Positions 1 to 5,838 of a stretch of 16,404 nt of DNA are shown piece by piece. How positions within the stretch are numbered: the stretch's first letter is position 1; every line of letters starts with the position of its first letter. The stretch covers positions 1-16,404 of the forward strand of contig CAKVLD010000062.1 in the NCBI GenBank assembly GCA_934755305.1, in the 5' to 3' direction. The notes below the pieces were generated by a model, which was not told the origin of the DNA, did no database searches, and was given only the letters and a program-made list of their open reading frames with translations. Source of the DNA: an uncultured Clostridium sp. GTDB taxonomy: Bacteria > Bacillota > Clostridia > Clostridiales > Clostridiaceae. The position numbers were made by a program, and so were the translations under genes.

Positions 1-1
1 A

Positions 2-88
2 GGTATGGTAGCTCAAAGAGTAAGTGAATTAGGAGCAGGAGTAATGTTAAAAAATAATTATAGCTATGTAAAAGAACACCAAAAATAA
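2..88 (+). CDS. C-terminal end of a probable glycosyltransferase (partial, 5' end outside window)
   Basis: One open frame enters from the left edge and stops at TAA 86-88. Its 28 visible residues begin GMVAQRVSELGAGVMLKNN, which resembles the conserved segment near the acceptor end of MGT-type (macrolide/UDP-glycosyl) glycosyltransferases, where a D-Q-P-x-x-A-x-R-V-x-E-L-G-A-G motif is usual. In that family roughly 50 or more residues normally follow. Here only nine residues (YSYVKEHQK) follow before the stop, and almost all are encoded by the left arm of the terminator palindrome. The protein therefore looks shortened at its C terminus. The assignment rests on one short motif, so another family cannot be excluded. 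Confidence 0.45.
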   Translation, partial: GMVAQRVSELGAGVMLKNNYSYVKEHQK

Positions 89-113
89 GTTTTGGTGTTC
101 TTTTACATAGCTA
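61..113. terminator. 24-bp perfect palindromic bidirectional terminator
   Basis: Positions 61-84 are perfectly complementary to 90-113 with a 5-nt loop (85-89). The core has the usual bidirectional layout: A-tract, GAACACC stem, GGTGTTC, then TTTT. It lies between two convergent genes. The upstream gene's stop (86-88) falls in the loop region and the MATE stop (111-113, minus strand) is the last three bases of the right arm. Complementarity continues nine pairs beyond the A/T tracts (TAGCTATGT/ACATAGCTA). Confidence 0.85.
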
Positions 114-1475
114 AAAAAGTGTCTTCATTTTTTTTAGTTCTTTATAAACTAGTATAATTCCTATAGTAGCAGCCATAAAATCAGCTATAGGTCCTGCATA
201 CATAATACCATCTATACCCATGAATTTTGGAAGTAATACAACTAATGGCAATAAGAAAATAATTTGTCTAGTTAAAGATAATATTATACCTTTAATTGGT
301 TTACCAATAGCAGTAAAAAAGTTAGATGATATAGGTTGAATAAAGTTTAAGAATGTAAAGAATAAGAAGATTCTAAAATAGGAAGCAGCAAATTCATAAT
401 ACATATCAGAACCAGATCCAAATAATGATATTATTTGCTTAGGTATTAATTGAAAAATAACAAAAGCAAATATTGAAATTATCATACCTGATTTCATTGC
501 TAATAAAAAGGCGTCTTTAACGCGATCAAATTTTTTTGCTCCATAATTAAAGCTAACAATAGGTTGTAGACCTTGAGATATACCTATTATTACGGAGAAA
601 AATATCATGTTTACCTTAGTTATTATTCCAGAACATGCAAGTGGAATGGATTCACCATAAATAGATAAACTACCATAGTATGTAAGTGAATTATTCATAA
701 CTATTTGAAGTATCATCATAGCAATTTGATTAAAAAATGGTGATGCTCCAAGAGATATTATTTTTTTTATATATGTAAAGTTTGGTTTTAAATGTTCAAC
801 TTTTAAAGTTATAGTTTTACAATTTCTTAAATATCTAAAAGCCAAAAATGCTGAAAAGATTTGGCCAGTTATTGTAGCTAAAGCAGCTCCTGCCATGCCA
901 AGGTCAAAACCAAAAATTAAAATTGGATCTAAAATAGTATTAATAATAGCTCCTGATAAATTGCATAACATTGTATATTTAGGACTACCATCAGCTCTTA
1001 TTAAGTGTCCACCACCTGTAGCAAAAATAAGAAACGGAAATCCAAAAGAAGTAATTAAAGTATAATTTCTAGCATAAACTAATACATCCTCAGGTGCACC
1101 AAAAATTTTTAATAAAGGATCAGTAAATAATTGTACTAGTATTAGTAAAATAACACCTGAAGAAAAAAGTAAAGTAGCTGCATTACCAATATAATACGTA
1201 GCTTCTTTTTCTTTTTTAGCTCCCATAGCCAAATTAAATGTTGAAGCTCCACCAATACCTAATAAAAGTGATAAGGCAATACAAGAAGTACTTAGTGGAA
1301 AAACTATATTTGTTGCTGCATTTCCTAAAGTTCCAATACTTCTTCCAATAAAGAACTGATCTACTATGTTATAAAGAGCACTAACTAGCATCGCTATAAT
1401 ACTAGGTATAGAGAACTTTATTAAAAGATCTTTTACAGGAACTGTGCCAAGTGGGTTTGTTTGTTTAGTATTCAT
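111..1475 (-). CDS. MATE family multidrug efflux transporter (MepA-like)
   Basis: A 454-residue polytopic membrane protein of the usual MATE length, with about 12 hydrophobic segments. The N terminus (NPLGTVPVKDLL, then IVDQFFIG and GIGGAS) is characteristic of the MepA/NorM-type MATE branch (COG0534), which exports cationic drugs or metabolites by Na+ or H+ antiport across the cytoplasmic membrane. The ATG at 1473-1475 is supported by an AGGAGGA ribosome binding site just upstream on the minus strand (complement of 1480-1486). The gene is divergent from the FliB-like gene and shares the 61-113 terminator with the convergent gene. No regulator lies next to it. The substrate cannot be read from the sequence. 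Confidence 0.92.
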   Translation of the reverse strand: MNTKQTNPLGTVPVKDLLIKFSIPSIIAMLVSALYNIVDQFFIGRSIGTLGNAATNIVFPLSTSCIALSLLLGIGGASTFNLAMGAKKEKEATYYIGNAATLLFSSGVILLILVQLFTDPLLKIFGAPEDVLVYARNYTLITSFGFPFLIFATGGGHLIRADGSPKYTMLCNLSGAIINTILDPILIFGFDLGMAGAALATITGQIFSAFLAFRYLRNCKTITLKVEHLKPNFTYIKKIISLGASPFFNQIAMMILQIVMNNSLTYYGSLSIYGESIPLACSGIITKVNMIFFSVIIGISQGLQPIVSFNYGAKKFDRVKDAFLLAMKSGMIISIFAFVIFQLIPKQIISLFGSGSDMYYEFAASYFRIFLFFTFLNFIQPISSNFFTAIGKPIKGIILSLTRQIIFLLPLVVLLPKFMGIDGIMYAGPIADFMAATIGIILVYKELKKMKTLF

Positions 1476-1510
1476 ACATTCCTCCTAATTTATTATTTTT
1501 CACATCATAT

Positions 1511-1539
1511 ATTATAATCAAAAATTCATAAAATAGAAA
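1511..1539 (-). promoter_or_regulatory. Possible MATE gene promoter
   Basis: On the minus strand a perfect TATAAT -10 is the complement of 1511-1516. The hexamer 17 bp upstream (complement of 1534-1539) is TTTCTA, a weak -35. It is the only good -10 in the 148-bp divergent region on this strand. Confidence 0.4.
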
Positions 1540-1572
1540 TTTTTTTGTTTTAGTGTTACTTAAAGAATTTTT

Positions 1573-1581
1573 TGTTATAAT
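1573..1581 (+). promoter_or_regulatory. Extended -10 promoter for the FliB-like gene
   Basis: TGTTATAAT is a perfect extended -10 element (TG at 1573-1574, TATAAT at 1576-1581). No convincing -35 is visible, as is common for extended -10 promoters. Transcription would start near 1588, about 36 nt before the ATG at 1624. Confidence 0.55.
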
Positions 1582-1623
1582 TACAACAGACTATTTTAAT
1601 ATATATGTATATGGAGCAATCTT

Positions 1624-2727
1624 ATGAAGAATGAATTAGATATTTATAAAATAATAAATTATGATAAGTTTAAATGTATTGCAGATAAATGTGAATTTAC
1701 ATGTTGTTCTGGTTGGGATATCAACATAGATGAAAGAACTTATAAAGAATGGCAAAAATTTAAATGTACAAATGAAAGTATTTTTAAAAATATAAAAATA
1801 AAAAAACACCATAATGGTAGTGGATATATTATAGAAAAAAAGACTAAGGATCATTGTCCGTTTTTAGATTTAAATAAATTATGTAATGTAGTAAAAGAAC
1901 ATGGTGATGAATATTTATCTTTAACATGCAAATCTTTTCCTAGGATTGAAAATGATCTTGATAATGTAAAAGAGTTATCTTTATCTTGTGCATGTCCAGT
2001 AGTATTAGACTTATTGAGTGAAGTTAAAGAAAAAATAGATATTGGTAATACTAATAAATTAAAAACTAGGAAAGTCTTAATAAATATTATGCAAAAAGAT
2101 AATATTTCAATAGAGCATAAACTACTAATAAGTTATCAAATGTTATTAGATATTTTAGATGAGAATATTTATAAAGAAGAAATAGAGAAATATACTGATA
2201 TTAATAAATTAAATAAACTTATAGAGTTGTTTAAAGAAGTAGAGTTTAACATATATGAGTCTATAGAAGAACTTAATTATTTATTTTTAGATATAATTCA
2301 AGATTATAAAGAAGTAAGTATATTTAAAAATATATTTGAGAATATTTCTATATTTGCAGAAACTATAAATATAGAAGAGGTTTCTACTAAATGGAAGGGA
2401 TTCAAAAAGTCTTTTGAAGAGTATAATGATTTTATTGAAAATTGTATAGTTTCTAAAGTAATTGGAAGTTGTATTTCTCTTGATATAGAAGAGCTGATAT
2501 TAGCTTATGAAATGATAATTTTAGAATATTTATTAATAAGATATTCAGTATTTTTAAATTATTATACAAAGAATAAATTAATAAGTCTAAAGGATATTAA
2601 AGATTACATGGTGGCCTTTTCAAGAATTATAGGAAACAATCAAGATGCAGTAGTAGATTTTATAAATGAAGGTTTTGGAGATTCTATTTTAGAATATGGC
2701 TATATATGCTTTATTACTTTATTTTAA
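1624..2727 (+). CDS. FliB-family cysteine-rich protein (flagellin lysine-N-methylase-like)
   Basis: This 367-residue protein begins with the FliB-family signature: F-K-C18, C23, C27-C28-S-G-W31, then H-C78-P-F-L, C87 and S-L-T-C102-K-S-F-P-R. Such Cys-rich N termini (YkgJ/FliB type) are thought to bind a metal or Fe-S centre. Salmonella FliB methylates flagellin lysines. Many clostridial homologues carry this name by homology only, and no flagellar gene is present here, so the substrate is uncertain. The C-terminal 250 residues are helical, Lys/Glu-rich and unremarkable. The start is supported by GGAG at 1613-1616, seven bases before ATG. The length is slightly below Salmonella FliB. No terminator is evident after the stop. 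Confidence 0.75.
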   Translation: MKNELDIYKIINYDKFKCIADKCEFTCCSGWDINIDERTYKEWQKFKCTNESIFKNIKIKKHHNGSGYIIEKKTKDHCPFLDLNKLCNVVKEHGDEYLSLTCKSFPRIENDLDNVKELSLSCACPVVLDLLSEVKEKIDIGNTNKLKTRKVLINIMQKDNISIEHKLLISYQMLLDILDENIYKEEIEKYTDINKLNKLIELFKEVEFNIYESIEELNYLFLDIIQDYKEVSIFKNIFENISIFAETINIEEVSTKWKGFKKSFEEYNDFIENCIVSKVIGSCISLDIEELILAYEMIILEYLLIRYSVFLNYYTKNKLISLKDIKDYMVAFSRIIGNNQDAVVDFINEGFGDSILEYGYICFITLF

Positions 2728-2756
2728 AATATTCTGTAGATAAGAATTCTTCAGGT

Positions 2757-2765
2757 TGATATAAT
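2757..2765 (+). promoter_or_regulatory. Extended -10 promoter for the dus leader region
   Basis: TGATATAAT is a perfect extended -10 (TG 2757-2758, TATAAT 2760-2765). The predicted start, about seven bases downstream near 2772, coincides with the 5' arm of the closing stem of the structure at 2767-2860. The RNA would thus begin with the stem itself. No good -35 is visible. Confidence 0.55.
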
Positions 2766-2766
2766 A

Positions 2767-2860
2767 TTTTTTAACGTTTAGAAAATATAAAATTTGAAAA
2801 AGCGGGAAGGCTGATAATTACAGGGCTTAAAGGTATGAAAGAGACTAGGACGTTAAAAAA
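2767..2860 (+). ncRNA. Candidate structured leader RNA upstream of dus (unknown class)
   Basis: Positions 2767-2777 (TTTTTTAACGT) and 2850-2860 are a perfect 11-bp inverted repeat enclosing 72 bases. At least the inner seven pairs would remain if transcription starts near 2772. The interior (2778-2849) contains a purine-rich, comparatively GC-rich block (GCGGGAAGGCTGAT at 2802-2815) with a possible AAGC/GCTT helix and a CTG/CAG mini-hairpin. It stands out from the AT-rich background. I compared it mentally with c-di-GMP, fluoride, guanidine, preQ1, TPP, T-box and other common classes and found no match. It could instead be a small element with 11-bp terminal inverted repeats, although no target duplication is seen. 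Confidence 0.45.
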
Positions 2861-2872
2861 TAAAAATATAGT

Positions 2873-2953
2873 GCCTCAAAAGAACCAAAAAGAAAAATAA
2901 TTAAATGGCATTTTTATAAGGAATTATTTTTCTTTTAGAACCTTTTGAATGGC
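2873..2953 (+). repeat. Long imperfect hairpin in the dus leader region
   Basis: The inner stem pairs 2888-2902 with 2922-2936 (15 bp, perfect). The outer stem pairs 2876-2882 with 2942-2948 (7 bp). A further GCC/GGC pairing (2873-2875 with 2951-2953) lies past a two-base bulge. The two stems are separated by a 5x5 internal loop whose arms both read in the AGAACC direction rather than being complementary. The 19-nt loop has no obvious motif. No U-tract follows, so it is not a classical terminator. Confidence 0.6.
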
Positions 2954-3031
2954 TAAAAAAGTAGCTTACATCAATATGTGTTAATGGTGAATATTTATTT
3001 ATATATTAAAAAAAAGTTAACTTATAGAAGC

Positions 3032-3051
3032 GTGGCGTAAGCCACTTTTTT
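3032..3051 (+). terminator. Intrinsic terminator just before the dus ribosome binding site (attenuator candidate)
   Basis: Stem GTGGC (3032-3036)/GCCAC (3041-3045) with GTAA loop, followed by six T. It ends only 25 bases before the dus ATG, with no promoter between them, so dus transcription must either read through it or be controlled at it. An upstream segment (2964-2969, GCTTAC) can pair with 3037-3042 (GTAAGC), with further partial pairing on both sides, and would exclude the terminator stem. Confidence 0.7.
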
Positions 3052-3076
3052 ATAAAGTTTAAGAAGGAGTCATTAA

Positions 3077-4042
3077 ATGAAATATTATTTAGCCCCTATG
3101 GAAGGGATTACAGGATATATATATAGAAATACATATGAAAAATACTTTCATAATGTGGACAAGTACTTTACACCTTTTATAATTCCAAATAAAAGTAGAA
3201 GTTTAAAAACTAAAGAGTTAATAGATGTTTTACCTGAAAATAATAAAAATATGACTATAGTACCACAAATTCTTACTAATAGTTCTTATGAATTTATTAC
3301 AACAAGTAAAAAACTTAAGGAACTAGGTTATAATGAAGTAAATATTAATTTAGGATGTCCATCTAGTACTGTAGTATCTAAAGGAAAAGGTTCAGGCTTT
3401 CTTGCTAAAAAAGATGAACTTAATAAGTTTTTAGATGAAATATTTAAAATGAATGATATTAGAATATCTATAAAAACAAGAATTGGAAAAGATAATTATG
3501 AAGAGTTTTATGATCTTTTAAAAATTTATAATAACTATCCATGTGAAGAGCTTATTATTCATCCAAGAACTCAAAAGGATTATTATAGGAATAAACCTAA
3601 TAAGGATATATATAAGTATGCAATAAGTGAAAGCTCAAATACTTTATGTTATAATGGTGATATTTTTACTTTAGAAGATTATAATAAGTTATTAAAATAT
3701 TTTCCGGAAATAGACAATATAATGCTTGGAAGAGGAATATTAGCTAATCCAGGATTAATGGATGAAATAAAGTTTAATAAAGAATTAAATAAAAATGTAT
3801 TAAAGAATTTCCATGATGAGATCCTAGAGGAATATACTGAGTTTTTTGAACATGAAAAAGGAGCCTTATTTAAAATGAAGGAGTTATGGTCTTATATGAT
3901 TTATATTTTTTCAGATGGAAAAGCATATTTAAAGGGGATAAGAACTTCTCAAAGTTTAACTGAATATAAGGAAATTGTACATAAGTTATTTCAAGAGCAA
4001 GAAATAGTTAAAGGGTCTGGACTTTTTAATAAAATAGAATAA
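3077..4042 (+). CDS. dus: tRNA-dihydrouridine synthase, paralogue 1
   Basis: A 321-residue FMN-dependent Dus-family TIM barrel that reduces specific uridines in tRNA to dihydrouridine using NAD(P)H. Visible family motifs are the N-terminal APMEGITGYIYRN (residues 6-18), the catalytic-cysteine loop NLGCPSSTVV (Cys94) followed by GKGSGFL, ISIKTRIGK with the FMN-contacting Lys, IIHPRTQKDYY (the usual HGRT region), CYNGDIF, and the phosphate-binding GRGILANP. Length is normal for the family. GGAG at 3066-3069 supports the ATG. A close paralogue lies at 14837-15793. Transcription probably depends on read-through of the terminator at 3032-3051. Which tRNA position it modifies cannot be read from sequence. 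Confidence 0.9.
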   Translation: MKYYLAPMEGITGYIYRNTYEKYFHNVDKYFTPFIIPNKSRSLKTKELIDVLPENNKNMTIVPQILTNSSYEFITTSKKLKELGYNEVNINLGCPSSTVVSKGKGSGFLAKKDELNKFLDEIFKMNDIRISIKTRIGKDNYEEFYDLLKIYNNYPCEELIIHPRTQKDYYRNKPNKDIYKYAISESSNTLCYNGDIFTLEDYNKLLKYFPEIDNIMLGRGILANPGLMDEIKFNKELNKNVLKNFHDEILEEYTEFFEHEKGALFKMKELWSYMIYIFSDGKAYLKGIRTSQSLTEYKEIVHKLFQEQEIVKGSGLFNKIE

Positions 4043-4043
4043 T

Positions 4044-4071
4044 TTGACATAATATATATTAGTTGTATAAT
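4044..4071 (+). promoter_or_regulatory. Consensus sigma-70-type promoter for the GNAT/methyltransferase unit
   Basis: TTGACA (4044-4049) and TATAAT (4066-4071), both perfect, are separated by 16 bp. The start is expected near 4078, immediately before the hairpin at 4081-4114. The promoter begins two bases after the dus stop codon. Confidence 0.75.
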
Positions 4072-4080
4072 AACAGTAAA

Positions 4081-4114
4081 AATAGAATATACCTATAATT
4101 GGGTATGTTCTATT
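4081..4114 (+). terminator. Hairpin at the very 5' end of the GNAT transcript, or dus terminator
   Basis: Positions 4081-4093 pair with 4102-4114 (13 bp, one G-U), with a 14th wobble pair possible. A moderately U-rich stretch (ATTTTAATATTT) follows. It can serve as terminator for the upstream dus gene. Because it starts within about three bases of the predicted start of the 4044-4071 promoter, it could equally be a 5'-protective stem or attenuator for the GNAT unit. Confidence 0.55.
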
Positions 4115-4175
4115 ATTTTAATATTTGCTTTACATAGTAGGTTAAAAAAATGCTATTTATATTATAGGGGTAGTT

Positions 4176-4619
4176 ATGAATAATTATATTATACAAGAAT
4201 GTGATGATAAGTTAGGAGAAGAGGTTATAGATAAATTAGTATATTATAACTTATCTAAGGTTCCTCTAAAGCAAAATAAAGAATTTATATCAATAAATAA
4301 AATTATAAAAAATGAAAAGGGTGAAATAATTGCAGGTATTCTAAGTAGAATGTACTGTTGGAACTGTTTATTTGTAGATACTTTATTTGTTGATGAAATA
4401 TATAGAGGACAAGGTTTGGGAGAGAAGTTATTAAAAGAAGTGGAAAAAGTTGCAATAAATAAAGGATGTGAATTAATTCATTTAGATACTTTTGACTTTC
4501 AAGCTAAAGATTTTTATCTTAAATATGGATATGAGATATTTGGAGTACTAGAAGATTGTCCACAAGGACATTGTAGATATTATTTAAAGAAAAAGGTGAG
4601 AAAAAATGCTAGAAGATAA
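4176..4619 (+). CDS. GNAT family N-acetyltransferase
   Basis: A 147-residue GNAT-fold acetyltransferase that would transfer acetyl from acetyl-CoA to an amine. The CoA pyrophosphate-binding motif is RGQGLG at residues 77-82, preceded by the beta4 strand VDTLFVDEIY and followed by the helix LLKEVEKVA. The motif-B region FYLKYGYEIFGVLED (113-127) is typical of small stand-alone members. The acceptor is unknown. The ATG follows GGGG at 4167-4170. Its last 14 bases overlap the start of the methyltransferase reading frame, so the two genes are probably translationally coupled. Confidence 0.85.
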   Translation: MNNYIIQECDDKLGEEVIDKLVYYNLSKVPLKQNKEFISINKIIKNEKGEIIAGILSRMYCWNCLFVDTLFVDEIYRGQGLGEKLLKEVEKVAINKGCELIHLDTFDFQAKDFYLKYGYEIFGVLEDCPQGHCRYYLKKKVRKNARR

Positions 4620-5295
4620 ACCATGGGAGTTATTACAAAAAAGAATGACTTGGAGTCAACTAAGTTTCGTTAAAAATAAAAAAATTTTGGATTTTGGAAG
4701 TGGTAATGGAGTAACAGCAGCACATTTTGCAAAAAACAATGAAGTCATTGCAGTAGAGCCAGATGAATCTATGATTAAAAGTGAATTAAAAGAAATTAAT
4801 TTTACACAGTTATAAGGAAGTATTGAGGTTCTTAAAAAATTTGAGAAAGATTCCTTTGATGTTATACTTTGTCATAATGTATTTGAATATGCTGATGAAA
4901 GAGAAGAAATTATAAAAGAATTTGAGAGAATTTTAAAGAAAGGTGGTTTAATATCTATATTAAAACATAATAGACCAGGAAGAGTAATGCAAATGGTTGT
5001 ATTATTAAATAATTTTGAGCATGCAGATGAATTACTAAAAGGTAAAAGAGGAGTTGCCTCTAAGTTCGGAAGTATAAATTATTATAATGATGATGATTTA
5101 TTAAAATGGAGTAGTAAACTAGAAATCGAAAAGGTCTTAGGAATGAGAACTTTTTGGGATTTACAACAAAATCAAGATGTTCATAAAGATAGAGAATGGC
5201 AAGAAAAGATGATTAGTATAGAAGAAAAAGTTAGTAATATAGAAGAATTTAAGAATATAGCTTTCTTCCATCATATTTTCTTACGTAAAAAGTAA
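4606..5295 (+). pseudogene. SAM-dependent methyltransferase interrupted by an in-frame TAA
   Basis: The reading frame from ATG 4606 (AGGTGAG at 4594-4600) gives 69 residues with class I methyltransferase motif I, ILDFGSGNG (27-35), and the acidic end of beta2 at Glu51 (IAVEPDES). It then meets TAA at 4813-4815. The same frame continues without another stop to TAA 5293-5295 and reads as the missing remainder: GSIEVLKKF, SFDVILCHNVFEYADER, FERILKKGGLISI, HNRPGRVMQMVVLLNNFEHA. The frame is intact on both sides, so this is a single nonsense change in a roughly 229-residue enzyme, not a frameshift. It may be a real null allele, a sequencing error, or a site of read-through. The ATG at 4987 is internal and not a credible independent start. 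The methyl acceptor is unknown. Confidence 0.85.
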
Positions 5296-5402
5296 ATTTG
5301 TATCAGTTGAAACATAAAAATGGAGGATTATGGAGAATTATCATTTTACAATAGTTATATTTTATAGTAAACTTTAAATAAAACTAATTAGGAGTGAGAA
5401 TA

Positions 5403-5780
5403 ATGGCAGTAAAGATGCTTCATACATGTATAAGAGTTAAAAACTTAGAAGAATCATTAAAGTTTTATAAAGAAGGATTTGGATTAATTGAAACTAGCAG
5501 AAAAGATTATCCAGATTACAAGTTTTCATTAGTATATCTATCAAATGAAGAAGGTGGATATGAAATAGAACTTACTTATAACTATGATTCAGAAGGTTAC
5601 GATTTAGGTAATGGATTTAGTCATATTGCAGTAGGTGTAGACAACCTTGAAGAGTCAAGAGAAAATCACATTGCTTTAGGTTATGAAGTAACAGATCTTA
5701 AAGGATTGCCAGGTGAAAAGCCACATTACTATTTTGTAACTGATCCAGATGGATATAAGGTGGAAGTAATTAGAAATTAA
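5403..5780 (+). CDS. Glyoxalase I-like VOC-superfamily protein (lactoylglutathione lyase type)
   Basis: A 125-residue single-module vicinal-oxygen-chelate enzyme. All four metal ligands of glyoxalase I-type proteins have candidates at the right places: His7 (MLHTCIRV), Glu56 (YEIELTYN), His74 (FSHIAVGV) and Glu121 (YKVEVIRN). Glyoxalase I isomerises the hemithioacetal of methylglyoxal and a thiol to an S-lactoyl thioester. Clostridia often lack glutathione, so the thiol partner is uncertain. I place the start at ATG 5403, with AGGAG at 5390-5394. An in-frame GTG at 5394 overlaps that ribosome binding site and would give an atypical N terminus. Transcription ends at the terminator at 5784-5832, shared with the convergent chemoreceptor gene. 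Confidence 0.85.
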   Translation: MAVKMLHTCIRVKNLEESLKFYKEGFGLIETSRKDYPDYKFSLVYLSNEEGGYEIELTYNYDSEGYDLGNGFSHIAVGVDNLEESRENHIALGYEVTDLKGLPGEKPHYYFVTDPDGYKVEVIRN

Positions 5781-5783
5781 TCA

Positions 5784-5832
5784 AAAGGAGTTTGTATTTA
5801 ACCTTTAAAAATCGTTAAACACAAGCTCCTTT
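5784..5832. terminator. Bidirectional terminator between the glyoxalase and chemoreceptor genes
   Basis: Positions 5784-5802 pair with 5814-5832: AAAGGAG/CTCCTTT, TTGT/ACAA and TTTAAC/GTTAAA, interrupted by one G-U pair and one A/C mismatch, with an 11-nt loop. T-rich sequence follows on the plus strand and an A-tract flanks it for the minus strand. It sits exactly between two convergent stop codons. Confidence 0.85.
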
Positions 5833-5838
5833 GTTATT

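Noticed and set aside
1636..1854. Minus-strand open frame opposite the FliB-like gene
   Set aside because: It is low-complexity Ile/Phe/Tyr-rich translation of AT-rich antisense DNA overlapping the Cys-rich FliB signature.
2767..2860. Assignment of the dus leader structure to a known riboswitch (fluoride, c-di-GMP, guanidine, T-box)
   Set aside because: GGCTGAT at 2809-2815 recalls part of the fluoride aptamer, but the paired upstream GATGG block is absent. The c-di-GMP GACGCAAAGCC core and the T-box GGTGG/ACC sequence are also missing.
4086..4114. Hairpin as part of an LSU/tRNA-like RNA
   Set aside because: It is a single simple stem without cloverleaf arms or a CCA/T-loop motif.
4987..5295. 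Independent small gene from ATG 4987
   Set aside because: It is in frame with the upstream methyltransferase frame, and the sequence between the TAA at 4813 and this ATG is conserved methyltransferase coding sequence.
5394..5402. GTG at 5394 as the glyoxalase start
   Set aside because: It overlaps the AGGAG ribosome binding site that serves ATG 5403. Starting at 5403 gives metal-ligand positions matching glyoxalase I.
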